Of a stretch of 64,000 bases of DNA, positions 9,815 through 18,958 are shown in pieces. Below the pieces are notes generated by a model that was given only the letters and a program-made list of their open reading frames with translations, was not told the DNA's origin and made no database searches. The position numbers and the translations under genes were made by a program. Position 1 is the first letter of the stretch. Each line of letters starts with the position of its first letter. This DNA is from Hymenobacter cellulosilyticus (GTDB taxonomy: Bacteria > Bacteroidota > Bacteroidia > Cytophagales > Hymenobacteraceae): the NCBI RefSeq assembly GCF_022919215.1, contig NZ_CP095046.1, forward strand, positions 5,012,501 to 5,076,500, given 5' to 3'.

Positions 9815-10177
9815 TCAACAAGGCTGGGCGAGCTGCAGCTCCATACCCGACTGAAAATACAAGTTAAGCTGGCTCTGCAAGCCGTCGGCCGAGCGCCGCA
9901 GCCGCGTAATGAGAGCCTTGGTTTCTTCCTGCAGCAACTGTAGCTCCAGGTAGGGCCGGTTGAGCAGCGCGTCGCGCTGCACCGACCACTGCCCCGTGTC
10001 GTGCTGGGTGGGCGCGTGCACCTGCAGGGCGCCGGGCGTCAGCAGCAGCCGGGTGGCCTGGGCCAGGGCGCTGTCCGGACTACTCCGGTTTAGCACCCGC
10101 TCGGCCACGCACCACTCCCCGGTGAGGTACTCATCAGGAAGCTGCTGCAGATTGACGTCAAATAAAGTTTCGTCCAT
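9815..10177 (-). CDS. Hypothetical protein, probably in operon with the PAS gene
   Basis: This 120-residue soluble protein begins MDETLFDVNLQQLPDEYLTGEWCVAE. It is rich in Leu and Gln with a helical C-terminal half (LELQLLQEETKALITRLRR). No family recognised. The stop lies ten bases before the PAS start, so the two are likely translated from one transcript and may act together. Confidence 0.6.
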   Translation of the reverse strand: MDETLFDVNLQQLPDEYLTGEWCVAERVLNRSSPDSALAQATRLLLTPGALQVHAPTQHDTGQWSVQRDALLNRPYLELQLLQEETKALITRLRRSADGLQSQLNLYFQSGMELQLAQPC

Positions 10178-10663
10178 AGGGATAAAGGAATTCTATCAGC
10201 TTCAGAGCTGACTGGAGTAACCAACGGAGCCCGGCAGTAATTCAGTTCTAAATGAAGTTGATTCTTACAAAGATGCTACCCCGACCAACGCCAGAAAATC
10301 TCAAAAGTTCACCATGCTGTTGAGCTTGCGGGCAAATATTCCGTTCGGCTTGATTTTCACTCGGATATATTTCAAGCTTGCCCAGATCAGACTTCCGCGC
10401 CAAGCCATTGCCGCCCCATTATCCTGCTAACTCTATCTACTTCCTATAATCCTATTACACGACTAATGGTTAGTCGGCGCCGGAATGTTCCTCCCCTAAG
10501 TACCCTACTAGTTTAATGGCATCAACTATTGCTGCTACGCGCCCAATTAAAGGCACGGGAACGAGCTTTGAAAAAATATCTTCTAATCTGAAGCATCCTA
10601 TATACTGAGCCCGGAGTCTTTGCTAGACTTTCCTCCTCCTCATCCTTTGTTGGAATAATATAC

Positions 10664-10681
10664 ATACGAAAAATATCGTAT
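10664..10681. promoter_or_regulatory. Dyad 1 upstream of receptor 1
   Basis: ATACGA, six bases, TCGTAT: an inverted repeat that shares its half-site with two further dyads downstream. Its centre lies 31 bp upstream of dyad 2. Probable protein-binding site. Confidence 0.5.
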
Positions 10682-10694
10682 TGTTTCTTTCGAA

Positions 10695-10712
10695 ATACGA
10701 ATCGATTCGTAT
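10695..10712. promoter_or_regulatory. Dyad 2, perfect 18-bp palindrome
   Basis: ATACGAATCGATTCGTAT is its own reverse complement over 18 bp. It sits immediately upstream of a TATGTTTG -7-like box, so a bound protein would compete with RNA polymerase. Confidence 0.6.
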
Positions 10713-10719
10713 ATGTTTG
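10712..10719 (+). promoter_or_regulatory. Possible -7 promoter box of receptor 1
   Basis: TATGTTTG fits the Bacteroidota -7 consensus TAnnTTTG exactly. A clear -33 TTTG at the right distance is not visible (TTTCG at 10688 is the nearest), which would fit a regulated promoter. Transcription would start near 10726, inside dyad 3. Confidence 0.45.
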
Positions 10720-10722
10720 CAG

Positions 10723-10738
10723 TACGAAATACTTCGTA
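10723..10738. promoter_or_regulatory. Dyad 3 over the presumed transcription start
   Basis: TACGAA, four bases, TTCGTA. It shares the half-site of dyads 1 and 2 and overlaps the expected start point of transcription, a typical repressor position. Confidence 0.5.
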
Positions 10739-10759
10739 ATACATGAAACCGGCTGCGCC

Positions 10760-13316
10760 ATGACCCCAACCCTCTACCCTACCCGCAGTTTCGCAATTCC
10801 TTTTGTCTGCCTACCCCGTGGCCTGCGGCTACTGCCAACCGTGCTGCTCGTAGCGCAGCTTGCCAGCGGCTCGGTACGGGCCCAGGGTCTGGAGCCGGCC
10901 AGTTCGGCAAGCAGCGTGAGTGCAACCGGTAAAGGCCGGCTGCTGGGCCGGGTGGTGCATGAGAAAACCAGCCAGCCGGTCGAGTTTGCCACCGTGGCCC
11001 TCCTGGACGAGGCCAGCGGCAAAACCCTGGACGGAGCCGCCTGCGACGACCAGGGCCGGTTTACGCTTACCAAAATCGGGGCGGGCCGCTACCAGGTGGT
11101 GGTTAGCTTCGTCGGGTTTCAGCCCCGTACGGTGGCGGGTGTCGTCTTTGCCAGCAGTGAGGCCGAGGTAGATTTGGGCGCAATCAAGCTGACGCCCACG
11201 GTGCAGCAGCTGGGCGAAGTGAAGGTAACCGGGGAGCGGGAATTGGTCGAAAATAAGGTGGACCGTATCGTGTACAACGCCGAAAAGGACATTACCAACT
11301 CGGGCGGCAGCGCGGCCGACGTGCTGCAGAAAGTGCCCCTGCTCACGGTAGACCTCAACGGCAATCTGCAGCTGCGGGGCTCGTCCAACATTCGGGTGCT
11401 GGTGAACGGCAAGCCCTCGGCCATTATGGCCAGCAACTTGGCCGACGCCCTGCGTCAGATTCCGGCCGACCAGATCAAGAGCGTGGAAGTTATAACCTCG
11501 CCCTCGTCGAAGTACGACGCCGAAGGCTCGGCTGGCATCGTCAACATCATCCTCAAGAAGAACAACCTGGAGGGCGTGAATGGCTCGGTAAATGCCGCCG
11601 TGGGCACCCGGGCGCATTTAGCAGTATTACGCTAAACAGCCATAAGGGCAAGCTGGGGCTGAATGCCAACGTGGGCAGCAACCTGTTTCTCAACATTGCC
11701 CGCAACCGGAGTTTCCGCACCGATTTCCTGCCCGAGGGCCAGTACAGCACCCTGGAGCAAAGCGGAAACTTCACCAACCTGGGCGGCGGCGGCTACGGGC
11801 AGTTGGGCCTCGACTACGACCTCACGCCCAAGGACGCGCTGAACCTGAGCGTGCGGGGCAACCTGTTTGGCTACACCAACGCCCGCAGCCAGTTTACGCG
11901 CTACGCCGCGCCGACCAGCCTGGACGAAAACAACCGCGACATTGACACGCACAACCAAAACAACAACCTCGACCTCAACTTTGGCTACGTCAAAACCCTG
12001 GGCGGCCCCGGCAGGAGCTGAGCTTTCTGGCGTTGTACACTGTCAATCAAGGCGAAACCGACTACGACCTGCAGCAGCAGCGCTGGGCCGACGGGCGCGA
12101 CTATGTGGACTACCGCGAAAACAGCTTCAACGACAACCGCAACCGCGAAGCCACCTTTCAGACCGACTACGTGCAGCCCCTGGACAGCACTAAAACGCTG
12201 GAAATTGGGGCCAAAAGCATCCTGCGCACCGTCAGCAGCGACTACCGCATCGAGGCCGACAGCCTCGACGGCCGGGGCTTCGTGCTGGTACCCTCCCGCT
12301 CCAACCAGTTTCGCTACGACCAGAACGTGTACGCGGGCTACCTGACCTACGGCTTTGCGGTGGGCAAAACCCTGACTTTCAAGTTCGGAACCCGCGTGGA
12401 GCACACCCGCATCGACGGCGACTTTATGACCAACAGCGCCACGCTGCAAACCAACTATACCAATGTGGTGCCCAGCCTGATGGCAGCCTGGGACGTGACC
12501 AAGGACCAGAAGCTTAAGCTCAGCTACACCCGCCGGATTCAGCGGCCCAGCATTTTCTACCTCAACCCCTACATCAATACCAGCAACCCGCGCAATATCA
12601 TGGCCGGCAACCCCAGCCTGGCCCCCGAGCTGACCGACGCCTACGAGCTGGGCTACAACACCTACATTAAGAAAAGCTCGTTCACGTTTTCCGGCTACTG
12701 GCGCCAAACCAACAACGCCATTGAGGCCCTGTCGCGCAACGTGCCGGCCCGGAACCTGCTGCCCACCGTCGACTCGGCTTTGGTGCTGTACACCACGTTT
12801 CAGAACGTGGCCCGCAATGCCACCTACGGCCTGAGCGTGTCGGGCTCGACCAAGCTGACGCCCAAGTGGAACCTGAGCGGCAACGTGAACTACTACTACA
12901 TGTGGGTGCGCAGCGCGGCCCTGAACCTGGAAAACGGCGGCACGATGCACAACGCCAACATCACCTCGGCCTGGCAGTTCGACAACGGCTGGAGCGCCCA
13001 GTTTACGGGTCTGTTCAATTCCCGCCGAATTCAGCTGCAGGGCCGCTCCTCGGGCTACCGCAGCTACAACGTGGCCGTGAAAAAGGAGCTGTTCCAGAAG
13101 AAAGGGAGCCTTACGTTGTCCGTCATCAACCCCTTCAACCGCCAGCTGATTTTCCGCAACGACCTGGCCTCGGAGCAGTTCACCTACACCGACAACTCCT
13201 ACTTTCTCAACCGCAACCTGCGCCTGAGCTTCAACTACCAGTTTGGCAAGCTCGAAAACCGCCCCGCCCGGCCCAAGAAGAGCATCCGCAACGACGACCA
13301 GAAGGAAGGCGGCTAA
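10760..13316 (+). CDS. Outer-membrane beta-barrel receptor 1 (two frame breaks, near 11607 and 12012)
   Basis: The parts join into one protein of about 850 residues. It has a signal peptide, a CarboxypepD_reg-like domain (GKGRLLGRVVHEKTSQPVEF), a plug-like domain (ADVLQKVPLLTVDLNGN, IRVLVNGKPSA, IKSVEVITSPSSKYDAEGSA) and a long barrel resembling the OMP_b-brl_3 family (KLSYTRRIQRPSIFYLNPY). It should import or bind a large substrate at the outer membrane. One extra G near 11605 (TRGAFSSITLN) and one extra base near 12012 (GPGQELSFLALY) restore the frame; both are in G/C runs, so I read them as sequencing errors. Three dyads upstream suggest tight transcriptional control. A terminator follows. 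Confidence 0.85.
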
Positions 13317-13344
13317 GCTGGTATCCGCTTTATAAACCTCTGCC

Positions 13345-13379
13345 AAAAAGGCTGCTCCCACCCCGGAGCAGCCTTTTTT
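13345..13379 (+). terminator. Rho-independent terminator after receptor 1
   Basis: AAAAAGGCTGCTCC and GGAGCAGCCTTTTTT pair perfectly around a short loop. Confidence 0.9.
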
Positions 13380-13492
13380 ATGAGTAAAGCACGGCGGTTT
13401 TACAACGGCCAGAGCTTCCCTTAGGGGCCGGGGCAAAACTGCGGGTTTTTGTGTTCCTTGCTCTCCCTTTCCGCCTCGTAACCTGATTTGCC

Positions 13493-14065
13493 ATGTCTAC
13501 TTCCGATGCCCTGGGCCAGGCCGTGCTGACTACGCTGCGCCACAACTTCACTGCCTACAAAACCCTCACGGACCGGGCTCTGGCCCAGCTTTCCGAAACC
13601 GAGTGGCTAGTGGTGCCCGCGCCCGGCGCCAACAGCGCCGCCGTCATCGTGCAGCACATGATTGGCAACCTTCGCTCCCGCTTCACCGACTTTCTGACCA
13701 CCGACGGCGAAAAGCCCGACCGGCAGCGCGACCAGGAATTTGAGGAGCCGACCTCGGTGGCGGCGGTAGCCGGGTTGCAGCAGGGTTGGGAAGCCGCCTG
13801 GGGTATCCTGTTCACCCTGCTCGAGGAACTGCAACCCGCCGATTTGCTGCGCACCGTTACCATCCGGGGCGAGGAACACACGGTGCTGGCGGCCCTGGAG
13901 CGGCAGGCCACGCACTACGCCTACCACAGCGGGCAGGTGGTGCAGCTGGCCAAGCACCTGCGCGGCCAGGCCTGGCGCACCCTGAGCGTGCCCCGGGGCC
14001 AGAGTGAGCAATTCAACCAACAAATGCGCGCCCGCCTCAACCCGGCGGGCCCTTCCGCAGTTTAG
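13493..14065 (+). CDS. DUF1572 / DinB-like protein
   Basis: This 190-residue protein fits the DinB-like four-helix fold of the DUF1572 type. Family-typical histidines are present in VIVQHMIGNLRSRF and in ATHYAYHSGQVVQLAKHL, where they form a probable metal site. Related enzymes are metal-dependent thiol transferases, but DUF1572 members themselves are uncharacterised. It is separated by six bases from the 2H phosphoesterase gene, so the two are probably co-transcribed. Confidence 0.8.
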   Translation: MSTSDALGQAVLTTLRHNFTAYKTLTDRALAQLSETEWLVVPAPGANSAAVIVQHMIGNLRSRFTDFLTTDGEKPDRQRDQEFEEPTSVAAVAGLQQGWEAAWGILFTLLEELQPADLLRTVTIRGEEHTVLAALERQATHYAYHSGQVVQLAKHLRGQAWRTLSVPRGQSEQFNQQMRARLNPAGPSAV

Positions 14066-14071
14066 CAGAGT

Positions 14072-14686
14072 ATGCTCGCCATTACCACTTTGCTTACGCC
14101 GCAGTACGCGGCCCGCATCAACCGCATCATTAAGGGGCTGGAAATGGAGTTCGGCCTCGACGACGTGCAGGCCACCCCCGACCCGCACATTACCTACCAG
14201 CTGGCAGGAGTGCGTAAGCTTTCGGCCCTGAAGAATGTGCTGCGCGAAGTGGCCGCCGCTACCACGCCTTTCGAGGTGCACACCACCGGCCTGGGCGTGT
14301 TTCCGGGGCCCAATCCGGTGATTTATATTCCGGTGCTGCGCACCAACGAGCTCAACCACCTGCACCAGCGCGTCATTCAGGCCACGGCCCCGCTGTGCCT
14401 GCGCACCGATAAGTTTAGCGGCCCCGAGTGCTGGCTGCCTCATATTTCCCTGGCCCTGCACGATACCACGCCCGAGCTGCTGGGTCCCGTGCTGCAGTAC
14501 CTCAACCAGCAAACCTTCAACCTCCGGCTCACGCTCGACAACCTGGCCATTTTGCGGCAGGAAGGCGACCTGTTCTTGTGCGAAGAGCTGTTTCCCTTCG
14601 AAGGTGCCCCACTGCCGCCCGCGCCGGCTCCCATTCCGGTTACGGCGCTTAGTCAGCACATCAGCGTGTCCATCACCAAGAAGTAA
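14072..14686 (+). CDS. 2'-5' RNA ligase-like 2H phosphoesterase
   Basis: The 204-residue protein carries the two His-x-Thr/Ser motifs that define the 2H phosphoesterase superfamily: PHITY near residue 38 and PHISLA near residue 128. These histidines hydrolyse or form 2',5' and cyclic phosphate bonds in RNA or nucleotides. The C-terminal 25 residues are Pro/Ala-rich and probably disordered. Its position six bases after the DinB-like gene suggests shared expression. The in vivo substrate is unknown. Confidence 0.82.
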   Translation: MLAITTLLTPQYAARINRIIKGLEMEFGLDDVQATPDPHITYQLAGVRKLSALKNVLREVAAATTPFEVHTTGLGVFPGPNPVIYIPVLRTNELNHLHQRVIQATAPLCLRTDKFSGPECWLPHISLALHDTTPELLGPVLQYLNQQTFNLRLTLDNLAILRQEGDLFLCEELFPFEGAPLPPAPAPIPVTALSQHISVSITKK

Positions 14687-14779
14687 GCTTGCCGGGCACG
14701 GCGCCTACTTTTTGCCGAATAGGCGCGGCATTCTGGTTTCCGCATCCGACCTTTACCCCTTCACTCTTCCTTTCTGCTT

Positions 14780-15244
14780 ATGTACAACGCCGTACTCACT
14801 TTGCACTCCTGGAGCCGCTGGCTGGTGGTTATTTTTGGTTTGATTGCCGTTTTCCGCGCCTTGGGCGGCTGGCAGGGCCGCAAGCCCTACCTGGGCGCCG
14901 ACAACGGCATGGGTGCCGCCTTCGTGGGCTCTATGCACCTACAGCTGCTGCTGGGCCTGATTCTTTACTTCGGCCTGAGCCCATTCGGAGTAAAAGCCTT
15001 TGAAACGGCCGGTGGAGCCGTGATGAAAGACCCGATTGGCCGCTTCTGGGGCGTCGAACACATTGCCACCATGATTCTGGCCGTCATTGCCGCCCAGGTG
15101 GGTCGCACCCTGTCCAAGAAAGCCACCGACCCGGTGCTCAAGCACAAGCGCGCCTTCGTGTGGTTTACCGTGGCCCTGATTCTGGTGCTGCTTATGATTC
15201 CGTGGGGCATCTGGAACCCGGCTCGGCCGCTGTTCCGCTTTTAG
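14780..15244 (+). CDS. Conserved four-helix membrane protein
   Basis: The 154-residue protein has four hydrophobic helices: about 10-27, 47-66, 92-108 and 124-144. Histidines near helix ends (LHSWSRW, SMHLQLLLG, VEHIATM) resemble haem-ligating layouts in small cytochrome-b-like proteins, but this is only a resemblance. I know similar proteins as conserved hypotheticals in Cytophagales. A terminator follows directly. Confidence 0.7.
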   Translation: MYNAVLTLHSWSRWLVVIFGLIAVFRALGGWQGRKPYLGADNGMGAAFVGSMHLQLLLGLILYFGLSPFGVKAFETAGGAVMKDPIGRFWGVEHIATMILAVIAAQVGRTLSKKATDPVLKHKRAFVWFTVALILVLLMIPWGIWNPARPLFRF

Positions 15245-15281
15245 AGCCTGTAGCTCAACCGTAACGCCTCAACGGCTTCTC

Positions 15282-15313
15282 ACGGCTTCCGGGTTTATCC
15301 GGGAGCCGTTTTT
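15282..15313 (+). terminator. Rho-independent terminator
   Basis: ACGGCTTCCGG and CCGGGAGCCGT pair with one mismatch, followed by TTTTTG. Confidence 0.75.
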
Positions 15314-15461
15314 GTTTACCGGGCTGCAAGGGCTGTCCAACGCCTTTCACCACTGTCGAGCTTGAGAAGCATCGATTTTTCTCACCATCTTGCGTAGGAT
15401 AAATTGCTATTATTGCACTTTACGCCTCTTCTATTTGCGGCATTTCTTCTCTTTTTGTCCT

Positions 15462-15638
15462 GTGCAAAAGAATACCCCCAGTTCCCGCTTCTCGCGGGAT
15501 GAGTTCTGCGACCTGATTGATACGCGTCTGCAGCAGCTGGAATCCAGTCAGGATGCCAGGCGCCAGTACGCGGCCGTATTGGCCGCCCTGCGCAGCAGCT
15601 TTGAGGCGTTTCAGAAGTCTCGTCTGCGCCAGGCGTAG
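15462..15638 (+). CDS. Short protein paralogous to the N-terminus of the 26268-26956 product
   Basis: From the GTG at 15462 the frame gives 58 residues; a TTG at 15390 would give 82. It begins VQKNTPSSRFSRDEFCDLIDTRL, and the segment SRFSRDEFCDLI matches PRFSREDFRDLM near the start of the larger protein at 26268. The rest (QYAAVLAALRSSFEAFQKS) is helical. It is therefore probably real despite its size. Function unknown. A terminator lies 22 bases downstream. Confidence 0.55.
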   Translation: MQKNTPSSRFSRDEFCDLIDTRLQQLESSQDARRQYAAVLAALRSSFEAFQKSRLRQA

Positions 15639-15660
15639 CTGCGCCCCGCTTTCCTCCAGT

Positions 15661-15694
15661 AACTGCCATTCCTGCCCGGGACTGGCAGTTTTTG
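15661..15694 (+). terminator. Rho-independent terminator
   Basis: AACTGCCA and TGGCAGTT pair around a 13-base loop and are followed by TTTG. Confidence 0.65.
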
Positions 15695-15728
15695 TTTAGA
15701 GCCAGTTCTGAATGGACCTGCACCTTAT

Positions 15729-15762
15729 AAAAAGGCCCGACTGAGATTCAGCCGGGCCTTTT
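15729..15762 (-). terminator. Terminator of the SDR gene
   Basis: AAAAAGGCCCG and CGGGCCTTTT form a stem with extra pairing inside; the T-run reads on the minus strand, directly after the SDR stop codon. Confidence 0.8.
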
Positions 15763-15778
15763 CTGATTCTGCGGGACA

Positions 15779-16540
15779 TTACAGGGAATAGCCACCCGAA
15801 GCCTCCAGGCGCTGAGCATTCACCCACCGGGCCGCGTCGGAGCACAGGAAGGCTACCACGCCCCCAATGTCATCCGGCTCGCCGATGCGGCCCAGGGCCG
15901 TGTTGCCGCTCATATACTCTTCCAACTGCGGGTAGGCCGCCCGAGCAGCGGCGGTAAAATCGGTCTTAATGATACCCGGGGCTACAATATTGGCCCGGAT
16001 GCCCCGGATGCCCAGCTCCTTGGCCATGTACTTGGTCAGCGTTTCGACGGCCCCCTTCATGGAGGCGTACGCCGCGTAGCCGGGCGTGGTAAAGCGGGCC
16101 AGTCCGGTGGAGAAATTGACGATACCACCGCCGTCGGCCAGCAGGGGCAGCAGCTGCTGGGTTAGGAAATAAACGCCCTTGAAGTGCACGTTGAGCAGGT
16201 TGTCGAAGTCTTCCTCGGTGGTTTCGGCGAAGGCCGAGCGGGCATCAATGCCGGCGTTGTTGATGAGAAAGTCGAATGTGGAGCGCTGCCAGTGCTGGCT
16301 GAGCTGCTGGCGAAGGGCCTGAGCAAAATCCGGAAAGGAGGCTATCTGGCTCGTGTCCAGGGGCAGGGCTACGGCTTTGCGGCCGAGGGCCTCAATCTGG
16401 GCGACTACGGCCTCGGCTTCGGCCTGCTGGGTGCGGTAGGTTAGGATCAGGTCGTGGCCGGCCTGGGCCAGGTGCAGGGCGCTGTTGCGGCCCAGGCCCC
16501 GGCTGCCGCCCGTTACGAGGGCAATTTTGGAAGTGCTCAT
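15779..16540 (-). CDS. Short-chain dehydrogenase/reductase (SDR), module 1
   Basis: This 253-residue classical SDR has the NAD(P)-binding motif TGGSRGLG (10-17), the NNAG motif (94-97), a catalytic Ser near 144 and Tyr158/Lys162 in YASMK. It ends with the common C-terminal block RWVNAQRLEASGG. It should reduce or oxidise a carbonyl/alcohol with NAD(P)H in the cytoplasm; the substrate cannot be read from sequence. The gene lies 77 bp downstream of a small AraC-type regulator on the same strand, which probably controls it. Confidence 0.88.
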   Translation of the reverse strand: MSTSKIALVTGGSRGLGRNSALHLAQAGHDLILTYRTQQAEAEAVVAQIEALGRKAVALPLDTSQIASFPDFAQALRQQLSQHWQRSTFDFLINNAGIDARSAFAETTEEDFDNLLNVHFKGVYFLTQQLLPLLADGGGIVNFSTGLARFTTPGYAAYASMKGAVETLTKYMAKELGIRGIRANIVAPGIIKTDFTAAARAAYPQLEEYMSGNTALGRIGEPDDIGGVVAFLCSDAARWVNAQRLEASGGYSL

Positions 16541-16617
16541 GGCTTGTCTTGATTACGAATGTAGAACAAGACAAAGGTGGGGCGAGGCCCGCGCCGGCGT
16601 ATGGTGAGAGCTTCAGT

Positions 16618-17034
16618 TTAAATGGTGACCGTTTCCGATTTGGCCAGCCGCTGCGCTTCCCACACCTGCTCCCGGTACTGCTTGGGCGTGCAGCCCGCAA
16701 AGCGCTTGAAGAACTTGGTGAAGTTCGACGGGTCGTAGGTCAGGCTCTGGGCCACGTCGGCCACGGAGCGACTGGGGTCCAGCAGCAGCTGCCGGGCCAG
16801 GTCCAGGATGCGGGCCTCGAAGAAATAGCAGGGCGCGTGGCCGGTCGTGAGCTTGATGGTATTGCTCAGGTGGGTGGGATGAATGCAGAGCTGGTCGGCA
16901 AAGTCCCGGACTTCGAACATTTCCGTGGCCCGGCCCGCGGCAATGTCGGCCAGGTGCTGGTCGAGCAGGCGCAGGTAGTCAGCCGTTATTTCGTGCTGGC
17001 GGGCCAGCAGCTTCTTGGGAATCGGAGTGGGCAT
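16618..17034 (-). CDS. Compact AraC-type regulator (DNA-binding domain only)
   Basis: The 138-residue protein consists almost entirely of an AraC double helix-turn-helix: FADQLCIHPTHLSNTIKLTTG, then VADVAQSLTYDPSNFTKFFKRF with GCTPKQYRE. About 40 N-terminal residues are helical, and no cupin sensor domain is present, so the ligand may be sensed elsewhere or not at all. It sits directly upstream of an SDR gene on the same strand, its most likely target. Confidence 0.85.
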   Translation of the reverse strand: MPTPIPKKLLARQHEITADYLRLLDQHLADIAAGRATEMFEVRDFADQLCIHPTHLSNTIKLTTGHAPCYFFEARILDLARQLLLDPSRSVADVAQSLTYDPSNFTKFFKRFAGCTPKQYREQVWEAQRLAKSETVTI

Positions 17035-17046
17035 GCGAAGAAAGAG

Positions 17047-17511
17047 TTAGCCGTCGACCTGAACCTTATAGGGCGTAAATCCCTGCCGGCTGACGACAAA
17101 TGTATGGTTCTGGTCGTGGATGGTTTCAAAGCTCAGCTCCCAGTCAACCGGGCCCGCTGCCTTACTGATTGCCGGCAATTCTAGAAGTGTGGGCTGAAAC
17201 TCCTCAACAAAATTCTGAATTTCAAAGTCTGGTTGCCAGTTCCGGACCTCCGTAGTAATCAGCCAGGCCAGGGCAGGCAGCAATGTCGGATATTGTGCCT
17301 CTATCTGCTCGTAAAAAGCGTGTTGGGCGGTGCTGGGTCCGGACGGTCCGGCGGTCAGCAACACCTCGATGCGGGTGCCGGTTGGAGTGAACAGCCGCTT
17401 ACCCTCGAAGTAGTTGTTTTCGGGATTTTTGCAGTCGAAGTATAGCAGACTGCCAAAAACCTCGTCTTCCAGCCGCAGTTGCCGGCCAAACAGAAACTCC
17501 CGGAAGCCCAT
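17047..17511 (-). CDS. Hypothetical protein upstream of the compact AraC regulator
   Basis: I start at the ATG at 17511 (MGFREFLFGRQLRLED), giving 154 residues; the open frame extends further but that part is not convincing. The protein is acidic and soluble, with an aromatic-rich C-terminus (VDWELSFETIHDQNHTFVV). No family recognised. It ends 12 bases before the regulator gene, so co-transcription is likely. Confidence 0.65.
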   Translation of the reverse strand: MGFREFLFGRQLRLEDEVFGSLLYFDCKNPENNYFEGKRLFTPTGTRIEVLLTAGPSGPSTAQHAFYEQIEAQYPTLLPALAWLITTEVRNWQPDFEIQNFVEEFQPTLLELPAISKAAGPVDWELSFETIHDQNHTFVVSRQGFTPYKVQVDG

Positions 17512-17675
17512 TGTGCGTCTCTGGTTTGAGGATGATACTTTATTGGAGTTTACTGGAGGGAAACATTGCCTCAATATGAAAAGAAAGACGGGCAACACGG
17601 ACTTTTACCTCAATGCCGCCGCATTAACCCTGCTACGCAACTTACCCTTGTGTTTGATTTGCGTAACTTCGTCCC

Positions 17676-18578
17676 ATGTCCAAGCCGCAGACGCTCGAAG
17701 ATTTTTACCGGCAGAAAATTCACTGGCTGCCCGACAACCTCAAGCAGGATATCGGCCATTTCAACGTGTTTCGCCTCGACGACTTTGTGGGGCCCTCGGC
17801 CTGCCACCTGCCCTACAGCCGCAAGGACTTTTACAAGATAACGCTCGTTACGGGCCGCAGCAACTACCATTTCGCCGATAAGACGGTTGAAATTCGCGGC
17901 AACGCCCTGCTGTTTGCCAACCCCCTGGTGCCCTACGACTGGGAGCCGCTCGACGACAACCAATCGGGCTACTTCTGCATTTTTACCGAGGCCTTTTTGC
18001 AGCGCTACCAGCTGGCCGGCGCCCTGGAGCTGCCGCTGTTCCGGCCTGGCGGGCAGCCGCTCTACTCCCTCACCGACGCCCAGCGCGAGGCCGCGGCTCA
18101 GCTGTTTGCCAAGATGGCCGCGGAAATAGACTCGGACTACGCCTATAAGTACGACCTGCTACGCAACTACGTCTTCGAGCTGATTCACAGCGCCCTGAAG
18201 CTGCAGCCCGCCACCACGCTCTACAAGGACAGCAACGCCGCCACCCGCATTGCCTCCCTGTTCACGGAGCTGCTGGAGCGGCAGTTCCCGATTGAAACGC
18301 CCGGCCAGCAGGTGCGCCTGCGCACGGCCAATGCCTTTGCCGGGCAGTTGGCCGTGCACGTCAACCACCTGAACCGGGCCCTGAAGGAAGTAACCGGCAA
18401 AACCACTACTCAGTTGATTGCCGCCCGCCTCACGCAGGAAGCGCACGCCCTGCTGCGCCACACGAGTTGGAACGTGTCGGAAATCAGCTACAGCCTGGGC
18501 TTCGAGGAACCGGCCCACTTCAACAACTTTTTCCGCAAGCAGGCCGGCACCACGCCCACGGCCGTGCGCTCTGTTTGA
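17676..18578 (+). CDS. AraC family transcriptional regulator, module 2
   Basis: The 300-residue protein has an N-terminal cupin-like sensor region (about 40-110, with FYKITLVTGRSNYHFADKT and NALLFANPLVPYDWE) and a C-terminal AraC helix-turn-helix pair (FAGQLAVHVNHLNRALKEVTG, then NVSEISYSLGFEEPAHFNNFF). It should bind DNA in response to a small ligand. An SDR gene lies 380 bp downstream on the same strand and is the probable target, repeating the AraC-SDR pairing of module 1. Confidence 0.88.
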   Translation: MSKPQTLEDFYRQKIHWLPDNLKQDIGHFNVFRLDDFVGPSACHLPYSRKDFYKITLVTGRSNYHFADKTVEIRGNALLFANPLVPYDWEPLDDNQSGYFCIFTEAFLQRYQLAGALELPLFRPGGQPLYSLTDAQREAAAQLFAKMAAEIDSDYAYKYDLLRNYVFELIHSALKLQPATTLYKDSNAATRIASLFTELLERQFPIETPGQQVRLRTANAFAGQLAVHVNHLNRALKEVTGKTTTQLIAARLTQEAHALLRHTSWNVSEISYSLGFEEPAHFNNFFRKQAGTTPTAVRSV

Positions 18579-18958
18579 TTTTCGCAAGCATTGGTTTGAT
18601 TGCGGCAAGCCTCCCGGCTATGGAGCACACTACTTTTGCTCTGTACCAAATGAGCAAGTATGCCTCCTTCCGCCAGCTACTTTGTCAGCGGCCAAACCCA
18701 GGGTGGGCCGCCACGGCCAGCCCGTTACCGCGCCCCGCCCCTACCTGTTCTCCCTCATCCGGGCTGAGGTGGCATTTTGTGCCCCTAAGAAAGAAAAGTG
18801 GAATTATTTGGGGGTCGGTTGCAATAAATGGCGGCCTCGCCCGTCTCTTCAAGTGATTGTCTACCGGTCCTTACCCGTCTTTCCTATGCTTTACCTATTT
18901 GCCAGCCTGGCCCTGAGCACTCCGCTCTTTCCCGATTCCGAAATTCAACAACTAGGAT
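18579..18958. other. Intergenic region between AraC regulator and SDR gene
   Basis: These 380 bases hold no convincing gene and no clear terminator. They presumably contain the promoter and operator of the SDR gene, but I could not identify a clean -33/-7 pair. Confidence 0.4.

Larger units (their letters stand above)
10178..10759. other. A+T-rich intergenic region between divergent genes
   Basis: These 582 bases separate the minus-strand hypothetical gene from receptor 1. The composition is markedly A+T-rich. The right end holds three ATACGA dyads and a promoter-like box (listed separately). A minus-strand open frame of 79 codons across 10522-10761 has no coding character and overlaps the dyads, so I do not call it. 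Confidence 0.5.

Noticed and set aside
10522..10761. 79-codon minus-strand frame in the gap before receptor 1
   Set aside because: No coding character, no family and it runs across the regulatory dyads; A+T-rich composition explains the open frame.
11985..13436. 483-codon minus-strand frame inside receptor 1
   Set aside because: Shadow of the barrel domain; high Val/Gly/Ala/His content and no domain signal.
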